Below, one piece after another: positions 1-9,666 of a stretch of DNA of 59,143 nucleotides; positions within the stretch are counted from its first letter, which is position 1; the number at the start of each line of letters is the position of its first letter. The notes below the pieces were generated by a model. That model was not told the origin of the DNA and searched no databases. It saw nothing but the letters and a program-made list of their open reading frames with translations. Source of the stretch: Lachnoanaerobaculum saburreum DSM 3986 (GTDB taxonomy: Bacteria; Bacillota; Clostridia; Lachnospirales; Lachnospiraceae); NCBI RefSeq assembly GCF_000185385.1, contig NZ_GL622296.1:1669478-1728620 (forward strand), read 5' to 3'. Position numbers and translations under genes: made by a program.

Positions 1-72
1 TTGCAGTTTTTATACGATACAGGTTTGGGGTCGAGGAACTCTCAGGGATTTGGGATGTTTGAGCAGGTCTGA
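1..72 (+). CDS. cas6: Cas6 crRNA endonuclease, C-terminal end only (partial)
   Basis: The first 23 codons form the end of an open frame entering from outside the window and stopping at TGA 70-72. They encode GLGSRNSQGFGMFE near the C-terminus, which is the glycine-rich loop (GxGxxxxxGFG) that closes Cas6-family RAMP proteins. Cas6 cuts the repeats of pre-crRNA and leaves an 8-nt 5' handle. The next gene starts 49 bases downstream on the same strand and begins the type III effector operon, so the location fits. Only about 23 residues are visible, so the catalytic residues and subfamily cannot be judged. Any other glycine-loop RAMP protein is the alternative. Confidence 0.72.
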   Translation: MQFLYDTGLGSRNSQGFGMFEQV

Positions 73-121
73 GGTAAGTATGAAATTATAATATTGACAA
101 ATAATAAGGAGTAAATAATTT

Positions 122-1678
122 ATGAAAAGTATTATATTGTTGGCTATGAGTATATTAAATCAAAATATGAACTTAAATAAAGAAGGTATGCAATTTTTAG
201 TTGAAGATGATTCCGGTTTAGAAATAAAAGACTGTCGCTCACAGCTGGAACCTGTTGTTAGGTATTTTCTGAAGGATAAAGAGTGTACAGATGAGGTGGA
301 TATACTTATGCTTTGTACAAGACCAACATTAGAAGAGTTTATACCTAATGATAAATCAAAATATGTAAATAAGAAAGGTATAGAGTTGGATAAAGTCAGT
401 GCTGTAAGCTTCTTAAAAGAACGAATAGAAGAATGTTCTGAGAAGAAATGTAAAAAAATTGTATATAAAGTTTTTCCTTTATATAGAGAAGAAGGGGAAG
501 TACCTGTAGGATTGGATGCTGAGATAGTTTTAGATAAAAATAGTTATGAACCTGATTATCTTTACGGTATGAGAAGTGTTATTACAGAAATAAGACATGC
601 GGTTAATGAAAATAATAAAGAGGAAAAATCAACACCTTTTTATATTGTATCACATGGTGGCTTGAGAGATGTTGTTCTTTCGTTGAATGCTATTATATCT
701 TTGATGGATGGTGAAGGAATAAGACCCGGTAAAATATGTGGAACTAACACATCAAATCATACTATTGAGGATCAAAGGGCTTCTTTTGATATATTCCGCT
801 TTGTTTCAGGTATGCAAGATTTTTTAAATGTTGGAAGTGTAGAAACACTACAAAATTATTACAAAGAGTCTGTTTATTTATATAGTTCAGATAAAGAAGA
901 TGCTGAAGAATTTAATAAGAAGCTTTTGGATGCAATGAATAAAGTTTCAATAGGTGTTCAATATAGTAATCCTGAAAGCTATATTTCCGGGTTAGATGAT
1001 TTGAAAAAGGTATTGGATACAGATGTTGATGATAAGTTTGAAAAGACAAGTCTGGGAATTTTCAAGGATACAATTAAAAAAGATTTTGGAGTATTGCTGG
1101 ATCCGGAAAAACGTACAGAAGTTGATATGGTGGAAAGGTGTATTAATAAGAAACAGTATCAGCAGGCACTTACATTTTTGGAATCTGCATTTCCTGAGTT
1201 CTATAGAAAAAATAATATTATTTCATTTTCTTCAGATCCGGGAATTAATATAGAAAAATTTAACAATTTTTTCAAAAAGCATATACACTTAAAAGACAGA
1301 GACAAATCACCTAACAAGATTATTGAAGATTTTTTTACCGAATTAGAAAAAAGAGATGAGCCTAATGGAGTGTTAAATGACAGTGACGATTGGAAGGAAA
1401 ATCTGGAGGAAGAATTGAATAAACACTTGGAGTATATGGAAAAAGTAAATAGTAGTAATGACTCAGACTCCAAAATTGTAATTGGTTCAATTTATAGTTT
1501 TACAACAGATATTTTCCCTGTCTTTAAAATGCATAAAGTGTTAAAAGAGATTAGAAATATATTTAGCCATGGAAAAGTAGAGAATAGACCTAATATAACT
1601 AAACTTGATAAATATATGCGAGCTTATTTAAAAGCTTTGAGAAATCTTGTAGAAAAAAGCAAAGTAGAAAAGTTTTAA
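122..1678 (+). CDS. CARF-HEPN ancillary ribonuclease, TM1812/Csx1-like (copy 1)
   Basis: The protein has 518 residues. The N-terminal half is a CARF-like domain with the segment SHGGLRD (about residues 177-183), matching the TM1812 family ligand-binding motif. The C-terminus is a HEPN domain with RNIFSH at residues 478-483, the R-x4-H ribonuclease motif. Family knowledge: CARF domains bind cyclic oligoadenylate made by Cas10 and switch on HEPN RNA cleavage. It lies between cas6 and cas10 in the operon, 28 bases before cas10. It is paralogous to the gene at 9667-11229, sharing the IIxxxDDCxSQxExxVRYFLK-like N-terminal pattern and both motifs. The Csx1/Csm6 subgroup is inferred, not proven. Confidence 0.87.
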   Translation: MKSIILLAMSILNQNMNLNKEGMQFLVEDDSGLEIKDCRSQLEPVVRYFLKDKECTDEVDILMLCTRPTLEEFIPNDKSKYVNKKGIELDKVSAVSFLKERIEECSEKKCKKIVYKVFPLYREEGEVPVGLDAEIVLDKNSYEPDYLYGMRSVITEIRHAVNENNKEEKSTPFYIVSHGGLRDVVLSLNAIISLMDGEGIRPGKICGTNTSNHTIEDQRASFDIFRFVSGMQDFLNVGSVETLQNYYKESVYLYSSDKEDAEEFNKKLLDAMNKVSIGVQYSNPESYISGLDDLKKVLDTDVDDKFEKTSLGIFKDTIKKDFGVLLDPEKRTEVDMVERCINKKQYQQALTFLESAFPEFYRKNNIISFSSDPGINIEKFNNFFKKHIHLKDRDKSPNKIIEDFFTELEKRDEPNGVLNDSDDWKENLEEELNKHLEYMEKVNSSNDSDSKIVIGSIYSFTTDIFPVFKMHKVLKEIRNIFSHGKVENRPNITKLDKYMRAYLKALRNLVEKSKVEKF

Positions 1679-1706
1679 AGTAGGTTATGTTAGAAAAGGA
1701 GGAAAT

Positions 1707-3437
1707 ATGGCGGAAAATGGTTATGTACTATGTATGTATGACATACGAGGAAAGCAGGAATTTATTTATAAGAGTTCAAAATTAAAGGAGATTGTGGGAG
1801 CTTCTTTAATAATTAGAGATTTATTTGAAGATTACTTATATGATGCCGCAAAGACATGTAGAGATGAGATGAATAAGGAGTCTAAAGTTAAGGAAGAATA
1901 TAAAGATAAGGATGCTATTTTTAAGTATGATCCAAATAAAGAAAAACTTGATAGATTCAGCTTCGAAAAATTTGAAGATAGGATGAACGGTAATCAGTAT
2001 ATCGGTGAGATTGTCTATGACGGCGGTGGAAATTTTTTGATGCTTTATAAGAATAAAGAAGCAATGAAAAATACCACAGAGATTTTTACAAAGAAAATTC
2101 TTAAAGAGATAGGAACTTTAAAAGTAGTTGCCACATATATCGGAAATATTAGAGAAGATAACTACCATAGTGATGGTACTAAGGATCCGGGAGACTATGA
2201 GAAGCTGTATCAAAAGCACAGATTTCGTGAAAGTACTGCACTTTATACACAGCCATATGGAAGTTTGCCTATAGTACAGACATCTCCGGTATCATCAATG
2301 CCTCTGACATATATGTACGATCATGCGCCGAAAGATATCAGTGCTTCCGAAAAGTCATATTTTAAATGTTCTACAGAGACTAATGCCAAGCTGAAAAAAT
2401 ATTGGGAAGAAGCTAAGGATCATGGTGACGAGATGGGTGAGACGATATTAGACAATATCGTGGCTGAGACCAAGGGTGAAGACAGCATGCTGGCAATATT
2501 TTATATTGACGGAAATGCTATGGGTGCAAAGGTACAGGCATGCTTACATGGAAAGAAAAATTATGACGACTGCGTAAATTTACTTAGAGAATTTTCTAAG
2601 AAAATACAGAAAACTTTTATTGATGACAGAAAGAAGGATATGTTAAAAGAAGATAAGGATAAAAAGCATTATAGAAGCAGAATCCTAATCGGAGCCGGAG
2701 ATGAGATGACTATTATATGTAGAGCCGACGAATCTTATGAGATTATAAAAGAATATCTTTCAAAGATACCTTCACCATATTCATCATGTGCCGGAGCGGC
2801 TATTTTCCACAGTCATACACCATTCTCAGATGCATACCGTATTGCTGAGCAGTGTTGTGAAGATACCTGCAAAAATTATATGAAGGAAAATGGCTTGACA
2901 TTGGCCAATCTTATGGACTTTGAGTACTGTCAGGGCGGAATAGGCTTTAAGTTAAGTGATATTCGCAAAGAAAATGGAGATGATGATAATTCAAGACCTT
3001 GGTTGGTGGAAAGTAATGATAAAAAAAAGACATCTTATCACTATAAACCTGTAAAAAATAAAAACTTGCCGCCTTGGGAAAAAGGAAAAGCAACAGAAGA
3101 GGCTGATAATAAAAAAATAATAGAAAAACTGAAAGAGGATAAGCTCCTTACATTGGGCGATGTTGAAGATTTTCATAAAAATCTTTCATTTCTTGGCAGA
3201 AGCAATATTAAAGGTTTGGCAATCCCTGTATCGCTTTCAGAATCAGCACTAAGAACAGAGCTTAGACGAATTATAGCTCATATGTCCAAAGATAAAAAGG
3301 AAAGCATGGGATTTAAATCAGATATTGAGAGTGTTGAGTATTTTATAAATAATAAGAAACTCCTAAAGGATCTTGTACGTATGTATGATACAGGGTATGG
3401 AAAGGCAAAAGAAGAGGAGGAAGAAAATGCAGAATAA
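1707..3437 (+). CDS. cas10: Cas10 large subunit, HD-less, type III-D
   Basis: This is the signature subunit of type III complexes, and it makes cyclic oligoadenylate upon target RNA binding. The protein has 576 residues, short for Cas10. The first palm shows GKQEFIYKSSKLKEIVGAS (about 15-33) and the hairpin DGGGNFLML (105-113). The second palm shows YIDGNAMG (266-273), carrying a likely metal-binding Asp, and GAGDEM (329-334) where GGDD is usual. HSHTPFSDAYRIAE (368-381) is a typical Cas10 segment. No N-terminal HD nuclease and no four-cysteine zinc ribbon is visible. The start follows a strong AAAAGGAGG. AGDE instead of GGDD could still be active, because GGDEF-fold enzymes with AGDE-type sites are known. 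The two CARF-HEPN genes argue for activity. Confidence 0.9.
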   Translation: MAENGYVLCMYDIRGKQEFIYKSSKLKEIVGASLIIRDLFEDYLYDAAKTCRDEMNKESKVKEEYKDKDAIFKYDPNKEKLDRFSFEKFEDRMNGNQYIGEIVYDGGGNFLMLYKNKEAMKNTTEIFTKKILKEIGTLKVVATYIGNIREDNYHSDGTKDPGDYEKLYQKHRFRESTALYTQPYGSLPIVQTSPVSSMPLTYMYDHAPKDISASEKSYFKCSTETNAKLKKYWEEAKDHGDEMGETILDNIVAETKGEDSMLAIFYIDGNAMGAKVQACLHGKKNYDDCVNLLREFSKKIQKTFIDDRKKDMLKEDKDKKHYRSRILIGAGDEMTIICRADESYEIIKEYLSKIPSPYSSCAGAAIFHSHTPFSDAYRIAEQCCEDTCKNYMKENGLTLANLMDFEYCQGGIGFKLSDIRKENGDDDNSRPWLVESNDKKKTSYHYKPVKNKNLPPWEKGKATEEADNKKIIEKLKEDKLLTLGDVEDFHKNLSFLGRSNIKGLAIPVSLSESALRTELRRIIAHMSKDKKESMGFKSDIESVEYFINNKKLLKDLVRMYDTGYGKAKEEEEENAE

Positions 3438-5718
3438 GAAACAAGGTGAAATACATATTACACTGTACTCTGATCTATGTTCGGGAAACGGATATTCATA
3501 CTATGGAACTATTGACTCCGAGGCGGAGTATGATGATTTCGGACTTCCTTTTATACCGGCAAGAAGACTGAAGGGGTGTTTAAGAGAATGTGCGAGGCTT
3601 TTAAGAGACGCGGGATTATGGGAAGAATCTACAGATCCTTTAAATTACCTGTTTGGAGTAAGCGGCGATGACTCTACAAAGGGTATCAGAATTGAGAATG
3701 CGTATATATCAGGTTATGAACATATAAAAGTGGGTTTGAAACTTCTACAAGAGAACAAAGAAATTAAAAAATATATATCACCTGATGAAGTACTGGATCT
3801 TTTTTCCGATGTAAAGGCGCAAACAAGGATGGAAAACGGTGTTGCGGATGACAATTCACTTAGATTTACAAGAACTATCCATCAATTTTCACCTTTTAAT
3901 AAAGAAAACAGACTTGAGTTCATTGCAAAGGTAGAATACCCGGATGGTCAAGAAGATAAATTAAAACAGATTTGTAAGGCACTTCGTCATATAGGTATGA
4001 ATAGAAATCGTGGACTTGGATGTGTAAAATGCGAGTTTAAGGCGGAGGATAAAGCAGCCGATACAAAAGATGATATTAAAATTGTTGAAAATGTGGAAAT
4101 AAATAAAGATTTAAATCAAAAACTTAATTTTACTGTATTTTTTGAAAACCTTGGTCCATTGATAATCAGTGGAGATGATAAAAATACTACATTAAAGTAT
4201 ATTTCAGGTAAGTCTGTGTTGGGGGCTTTGGCAGGAAGCTATCTTAGTATAGAGGGTAACAGTGCAGATGATGAAGAGTTTGTTCGTTTGTTTTTAAGCG
4301 GAGATACCATATATTCAGATTTTAATATTTCAGATGGGGAACATATTTTTTATCCGGCACCTTCATTTATAAACAAGATGAAAAAAAGCAAGAAATATGT
4401 AAACAGCTTAAAGTATTCAGAGAATCAAGGTTATAGCAGTGATGACTATAATCCTGCAAACGGAAATCAACCAAAGAAATTAAAAGGCAAATATATATAC
4501 CTTGAAAAATTAAATAAGTCCGGTGCTTTGAATATTTTAGATTGTGAGCCAAAGCAAAGGGTCATCTATCACCATAGAAGAGGTAATGATGCCCTGCTGT
4601 ATTCACAGACTGCATTGAAAGAAGGACAAATCTTTGCAGGAAATATTATATGCGGCAGAAGGGATTATGAACTTATTTTGAACCTTTTGAGAAAAACAAA
4701 TTTCAGTTTCGGAAAGTCAAAAACTGCGCAGTATGGAAAATGCCGTATTATATCGATAAATACCGACATAATCAATGATTTTAATGTAAAGAAAGATGAG
4801 TTGATATATGTTTCATTGGCCTCAAGAGGCATTTTTCAAGATAAATATGGATATACACAGGAGCCTAAGAAAGTATATAAAATTATTGGAGAGCAGCTTG
4901 GCTTATTAAATGAAAAAGCGGATGAATATATTCAAATAGGAGAGACTGATTACCCGTTCTGTTCCATACAGCCTGCAATGATATATGGTTATTTGGGTGT
5001 TTGGAATCTTAGAAAAGCTCCTATTGCAGGAATAGAATCAGGTTCTACATTTGTATATAAAGCAGCGCAAGATGTCTGTATCAAAAAATACTACGTAGGA
5101 GAACGAAATTTAGAGGGCTTCGGAAAGGTCAGTATTTATAAAGGAGATGAACTTCCATACGAATTAAAAGTGGATAATGAAGATAATAAATCTACAAAAG
5201 ATAATAATGAGCTTTCTAATGTTAATGATGAGGTCAAAGAGATATTAAAACAGAGCTTATACAAAGTACTTTACCAAAATATACTTGAAGACATGCTTGT
5301 AAAAATGGATAAAGACGATTCAAAGTTTATCATGTCTCCATCTACTATAGGGCGTGTAAATCTTATGGTGAAAGAAACTTTACCTGACAGTGAATCGGTT
5401 GCAAATGAGAAATATATTGATTTTGCAAAACGTATTGTATCTATAAAGCGTGATACGGAAAGAAACGAGATCGGAAAAGTTGCAGAGAGATTCTTCGGGA
5501 CAAAGCTACCTGATAAAAATGATTTAGGCAGCTTGGATATTAAAAAGATACTTGGAGCAAACACGGATAAGTATAATGAATCGGAAAAATGCAGAATATA
5601 TAGCTTGTTATGCCAACTGACGGATGAGAAAAAAGTTAATTCGCATATTCTTAGTTGGTGGGGTAACTTAATGCTTGAGTTGTTGGCAGATCAAAAGTAT
5701 TTGAAAAAATTTAATTAG
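3427..5718 (+). CDS. csx10: Csx10 RAMP protein (type III-D), with C-terminal extension
   Basis: The start is placed at ATG 3427, after GAGGAGGAAGA and overlapping cas10 by 11 bases, giving 763 residues. Csx10 is the Cas5-like RAMP subunit that defines type III-D. The N-terminus LYSDLCSGNGYS (13-24), GLPFIPARRLKGCLRE (39-54) and the glycine loop RNRGLG (around 195-200) mark a first RAMP domain. A second begins near residue 233 (NFTVFFENLGPLIISG), with another glycine-rich loop near 427. Residues from about 590 to the end look helical and lack RAMP motifs. They contain SPSTIGRVNLMV, and the domain could serve as a small-subunit (Cas11-like) module. That last role is inference. Confidence 0.85.
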   Translation: MQNKKQGEIHITLYSDLCSGNGYSYYGTIDSEAEYDDFGLPFIPARRLKGCLRECARLLRDAGLWEESTDPLNYLFGVSGDDSTKGIRIENAYISGYEHIKVGLKLLQENKEIKKYISPDEVLDLFSDVKAQTRMENGVADDNSLRFTRTIHQFSPFNKENRLEFIAKVEYPDGQEDKLKQICKALRHIGMNRNRGLGCVKCEFKAEDKAADTKDDIKIVENVEINKDLNQKLNFTVFFENLGPLIISGDDKNTTLKYISGKSVLGALAGSYLSIEGNSADDEEFVRLFLSGDTIYSDFNISDGEHIFYPAPSFINKMKKSKKYVNSLKYSENQGYSSDDYNPANGNQPKKLKGKYIYLEKLNKSGALNILDCEPKQRVIYHHRRGNDALLYSQTALKEGQIFAGNIICGRRDYELILNLLRKTNFSFGKSKTAQYGKCRIISINTDIINDFNVKKDELIYVSLASRGIFQDKYGYTQEPKKVYKIIGEQLGLLNEKADEYIQIGETDYPFCSIQPAMIYGYLGVWNLRKAPIAGIESGSTFVYKAAQDVCIKKYYVGERNLEGFGKVSIYKGDELPYELKVDNEDNKSTKDNNELSNVNDEVKEILKQSLYKVLYQNILEDMLVKMDKDDSKFIMSPSTIGRVNLMVKETLPDSESVANEKYIDFAKRIVSIKRDTERNEIGKVAERFFGTKLPDKNDLGSLDIKKILGANTDKYNESEKCRIYSLLCQLTDEKKVNSHILSWWGNLMLELLADQKYLKKFN

Positions 5719-5731
5719 CAGGAGCAGTGAA

Positions 5732-7207
5732 ATGGGGAAAATTATAAAAAAACATTATTTAAAAATAACCTTTCAACTTGACTCTCCTTTATGTATCGGC
5801 AGTGGAAGAAATGATATCACAGATCAGGATATTTTACGTGATGCGAGGGGGATTCCTTATATTCCGGGAAGTGCTGTAGCCGGAGTACTTAGAGAAGCCT
5901 GTCAAGAGATTATGGATGATAAGGCGTGGAAGTATTACTTTGGATATTCATCAACTAATACAGGAAATAAAGTTAAGAGTGACGATGATATTATAGAGAG
6001 TCAAATTATATTTTATGATGCCACTTTAGTAGGAGATAATAAAGATAAGGACGGAAATCCTAAATACCGTATTTCTCAAAGGGACGGTGTTGCCCTAAAT
6101 GAGTATAAAAGTGCAAAAAAACAGGCGAAATTTGACCGGGAAATTTTGGAAGGTGATTGTAAATTTCAAACTTTTATAGAGATATCCGAGGAACAATCGG
6201 ATGTAAATGAAAAGGTAAAAGCGGATGAAGTACTGACAAATATTGCAAAAATCTGGAAAGAAACGGATATCAGATTCGGTGCAAAGACTACCAGGGGATT
6301 CGGTAAAATATGTAATGTAGAAATCATCGGAAAAAACTTTGATTTTACTTTGAAAGATGAAATAAGCAGTTGGCTGGACTTTGATATTTTTGAAGAAAAC
6401 TCTTGGAAAAACGCTATATTATATAAGGATATGCTTAATACTTTAATGAAAGATAGTATATGGGCTCTAAAAGATAATAATAAGCTTTCATTAAAACTCA
6501 GATTGGAAGGAGGACTTTCTATAAGAAGGTACAGTACAGAGTGTAGTGATGAAGAATCTTCTCCTGATCAAGAGCAGCTGACAACTGTAAAGTTTGATAA
6601 GAACGGATCGGAAGAGGTGGCGGTTATTCCCGGTACTACTTGGGCAGGAGCTATCGGGCATAGAATGGAGGAGCTGATTGATTGCAGTAAGGTCAAAGAA
6701 GTTGAAAGAGGTAAAGGTGATATACAAAAGTATTATTACTTCGGTACTGTAAACAGTAAAGTGAAAGAGAAGTCACTTATTTATTTTAGTGAAAGCAAAC
6801 TGACAGGCGGGCAGTTTAAAAAAATGTCAAGAAATGCTATCGACAGATTCCTTGGAAGTACTGCAGAAGGCGCATTGTTTACAGAGAAAATATACATAGG
6901 TGGGGAGACTACATTGGATATCAGTTTTGGAGATCCGTATAATACAGCTGTAGTATATTCAGATGATTTTATCAATGCTTTGGCAGCCACATTGACCGAC
7001 CTCCATGAAGGATATTTGGCAGTCGGAGGTGCAACATCTGTGGGAAGAGGTATTTTTTCCATACTAAAAATAAACGGAGTGAAACTGAATGAATGTAAGC
7101 TTGAGGGTGAAACAAACTCTGTAGTATTTGACAAACTATATGAGACTTTGAAAGCGTTGATTGGAAAAAAGGAGACAGAGAATGGAACACATAAATGTCA
7201 AAAATAA
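5732..7207 (+). CDS. Double-Cas7 (Csm3-like) RAMP protein
   Basis: The protein has 491 residues with two Cas7-type RAMP domains in tandem. Domain 1 has CIGSGRND (21-28), GIPYIPGSAVAGVLREA (40-56) and the glycine loop GAKTTRGFGK (183-192). Domain 2 starts near residue 250 and has AVIPGTTWAGAIGHRMEEL (about 296-314) and GGATSVGRG near 440. Such backbone subunits bind the crRNA spacer and, through a loop aspartate, cut target RNA. The Asp-rich loop NDITDQDILRD (27-37) in domain 1 is a candidate site. The gene lies 13 bases after csx10 and overlaps csx19. Fused Cas7 domains are usual for type III-D. Confidence 0.85.
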   Translation: MGKIIKKHYLKITFQLDSPLCIGSGRNDITDQDILRDARGIPYIPGSAVAGVLREACQEIMDDKAWKYYFGYSSTNTGNKVKSDDDIIESQIIFYDATLVGDNKDKDGNPKYRISQRDGVALNEYKSAKKQAKFDREILEGDCKFQTFIEISEEQSDVNEKVKADEVLTNIAKIWKETDIRFGAKTTRGFGKICNVEIIGKNFDFTLKDEISSWLDFDIFEENSWKNAILYKDMLNTLMKDSIWALKDNNKLSLKLRLEGGLSIRRYSTECSDEESSPDQEQLTTVKFDKNGSEEVAVIPGTTWAGAIGHRMEELIDCSKVKEVERGKGDIQKYYYFGTVNSKVKEKSLIYFSESKLTGGQFKKMSRNAIDRFLGSTAEGALFTEKIYIGGETTLDISFGDPYNTAVVYSDDFINALAATLTDLHEGYLAVGGATSVGRGIFSILKINGVKLNECKLEGETNSVVFDKLYETLKALIGKKETENGTHKCQK

Positions 7208-7718
7208 TGATATAGAAAAAGTGTTAAATGAGATAAATGAAGACTTTCCTGATGCTACAGGCAGTACATTCTTTGTTGCACAGTATACGGATAAATTTGA
7301 TGTAGGTATTTGGAATAAAGATATTATTAAAAATGTGAATAAGCTGTTGGAACTTCGTGTTTTTGACAAGAACAAAGAATGGAAGCTATTTAGAAGTGAT
7401 ATAGGAAAAGATTTCAGCTATAGATTTCAAGGAGAAGATGATAATAAAGGAGAAGGCGTGGACTACTTTGATGAAATTCAACTTCTTGACATTGATACAA
7501 AAAGGTCATCAAAGGATTCAAGGAAAATGTGTACTATGGCTGGGGGAAAATATAACCTTCCAAAAGATATATCAGACTTGGATAGGGCAGCTATTAGGGT
7601 ACGCCACTACTTTGGAGTAGACAATGAATCAGGTCAGGCGTTTATACGAGATTACCGTTTAGTTGACTTTGAAAGTGCTGATAAAAGGGACTATAGTAAG
7701 GATTTGAAAGGAGTGTAA
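7182..7718 (+). CDS. csx19: Csx19, type III-D accessory subunit
   Basis: The start is placed at ATG 7182 behind AAAAAAGGAG, overlapping the double-Cas7 gene by 26 bases and giving 178 residues. The segment LLELRVFDKNKEWKLFRSDIG (about 49-69) followed by FSYRF and YFDEIQLLDID matches the Csx19 family, found with Csx10 in III-D loci. Its function is not settled. It may be a structural or stabilising part of the effector. It is small, acidic and without membrane segments or nuclease motifs that I can see. Assignment rests on motif recall and on its usual place between Cas7-type genes. Confidence 0.75.
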   Translation: MEHINVKNNDIEKVLNEINEDFPDATGSTFFVAQYTDKFDVGIWNKDIIKNVNKLLELRVFDKNKEWKLFRSDIGKDFSYRFQGEDDNKGEGVDYFDEIQLLDIDTKRSSKDSRKMCTMAGGKYNLPKDISDLDRAAIRVRHYFGVDNESGQAFIRDYRLVDFESADKRDYSKDLKGV

Positions 7719-7720
7719 TA

Positions 7721-9631
7721 ATGAGATATAAATTTAGTAATAACAATTATTTTATCAATCCATATACATTTGTAGAAGGAGAAGAAACAAAAAAATATGA
7801 AGGTATGACTAAAAAGGGAAGTAATACCGGAGTATTCACTTGTCGCATATATCCCAAAACTCCAATATTAGTACTGGATCCTTTTGATAAGGAGGTGTTC
7901 AGAGAAAGTATTTCTACAAGTGATAGTGGTGAAGAAATAAAAACTGAACATTATTCTTATAAATTCTTACATATAGGAGATGAGAAAAATATAAAACCTA
8001 TCATCCCGGGAAGTTCTATAAGAGGTCCTCTTCGCAATATGTATGAAACACTGACAGACTCTTGTTATGCCACAGCTAGTACTGATCAATATATTACAGC
8101 CAGACCTAAAAAGGCATTTGAACCGGCACTTTTAAAAAAGAACGGAAATATATGGGAACTCTATTCAGCTACAAGATATAAATTCCAAATAGATGAATAT
8201 TTTACTGCAATTGGAGAACATTTGGATTCAAAAATTTCTTCAATGACATATAAAGCTGCTGTAGGAAATTATGGTAAAGATGTTAGATTCAATCCACATA
8301 CTGTAACAACAACTGTTAATAATCGAGAAATTACACAGTATTTTGCCACAGATATCGGTAGTAGTACAGCGGTGAAAGAAGGATATTACTATGTAGGAGA
8401 ATATATTTCAAATAAAAAATACGAGAGTATATTTGTTAAAAAAAATGAAATAAAAAATATAACTCCAAATAGTATAAAACAAGCTTTTGATGCATTAAAG
8501 GATACTTTAAAAGTATATAGGGATGAAAAAGTCAATCAAAAGTTTGTTAAATCAATCGTAAAGTGGAATGCAGATCAACATGGAGGGTATGCAAATGTAG
8601 ATTTGGATGCTTTTGAAAAAAATGGTGGAGTATTACCGATTTGGTATAAGGAAGTCAATGGGAAATATTATTTTTCTCTTGCAAGTATAGGTCGTTTTAA
8701 ATACTATACGCCAATAGACAGTATTCTTAAAAAGAAAAATAAGATGCCATGTGCAGATTTAAAAAAGCTTTGCAAAGCTTGCAGTTTGTTCGGTATGGTA
8801 GGAAATGAGGAAGGACTGGGTAGCAGTATACGAATTACAGATGCTATATTTGAAGGTAATATTTCTGATTCAATTAAGGAATATAATCTTAATGAACTGC
8901 GTACACCTCACCCGTCATATTTACCTTTCTATGCCAAAACTGATAATTATTTATCCGGTTATGATGATCCTAAATGTAATATCAGAGGTAGAAAGTTTTA
9001 TTGGCATTTTAAACCTGACTACAATAAATTAAAAAATCTACCTGAAGATAAAGTAGATACAAAGATGTGTGGAATAGATAAAGGTAGCTTTACTTTTAAA
9101 GTGTACTTTGAAAATATTACAGACGAACAACTTGCTGAGCTTGCAACACTTCTTTGTCTCGGGGAAAATGATAAAAACGGAAAACGTTGTTATAAGTTGG
9201 GGCATGGAAAGCCTTTGGGATTCGGAAGTGCGAAGATAGTAGTTGATAATATTCAGATAAGAGATTTTAAATCAAAAGAACATAAGTATATAATTAAATC
9301 ATGTTCTAACTTAGGAAATGATATAAAGGGGTGGGATTTGTTTAGTGATAATAAATTTGATGTTCCTTTAACTAATATATATAAATCCTTAGATAATATA
9401 AGTAAGATATTGGATTTTGAATTAAACGGTAATGCGGAAGTGAAATATCCAAATGTAATAAATAAAAGCAATAAACCTGAAAGAGACCTAAAGGATAATG
9501 AGTTGTCATCAGCACAGTGGTTTTCTAAAAACTGGATGTTTGGAAGAAGGGATGCTATACCGACATATACATTGCCGGATTATAAAGATGAAAATCAGAG
9601 CTTGAAATCAGTAGAATTTCGCAATGATTAA
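7721..9631 (+). CDS. TIGR03986-family CRISPR RAMP protein
   Basis: The protein has 636 residues and starts two bases after csx19 stops. IIPGSSIRGPLRNMYE (94-109) is the RAMP insertion-site motif. KLCKACSLFGM (around 348-358) resembles the Cx2CxLFG motif of Cas7-like proteins. LGHGKPLGFGSAKI near 492-505 is the closing glycine-rich loop. The N-terminal FINPYTFV is characteristic of the TIGR03986 family, which accompanies III-D complexes as a large backbone subunit. It is probably a Cas7-derived subunit capping or extending the filament, which is inference from family and context. It is the last RAMP gene of the operon. Confidence 0.83.
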   Translation: MRYKFSNNNYFINPYTFVEGEETKKYEGMTKKGSNTGVFTCRIYPKTPILVLDPFDKEVFRESISTSDSGEEIKTEHYSYKFLHIGDEKNIKPIIPGSSIRGPLRNMYETLTDSCYATASTDQYITARPKKAFEPALLKKNGNIWELYSATRYKFQIDEYFTAIGEHLDSKISSMTYKAAVGNYGKDVRFNPHTVTTTVNNREITQYFATDIGSSTAVKEGYYYVGEYISNKKYESIFVKKNEIKNITPNSIKQAFDALKDTLKVYRDEKVNQKFVKSIVKWNADQHGGYANVDLDAFEKNGGVLPIWYKEVNGKYYFSLASIGRFKYYTPIDSILKKKNKMPCADLKKLCKACSLFGMVGNEEGLGSSIRITDAIFEGNISDSIKEYNLNELRTPHPSYLPFYAKTDNYLSGYDDPKCNIRGRKFYWHFKPDYNKLKNLPEDKVDTKMCGIDKGSFTFKVYFENITDEQLAELATLLCLGENDKNGKRCYKLGHGKPLGFGSAKIVVDNIQIRDFKSKEHKYIIKSCSNLGNDIKGWDLFSDNKFDVPLTNIYKSLDNISKILDFELNGNAEVKYPNVINKSNKPERDLKDNELSSAQWFSKNWMFGRRDAIPTYTLPDYKDENQSLKSVEFRND

Positions 9632-9666
9632 ACAAATTTTTATGATGTAATAGAGGGGGATATATT

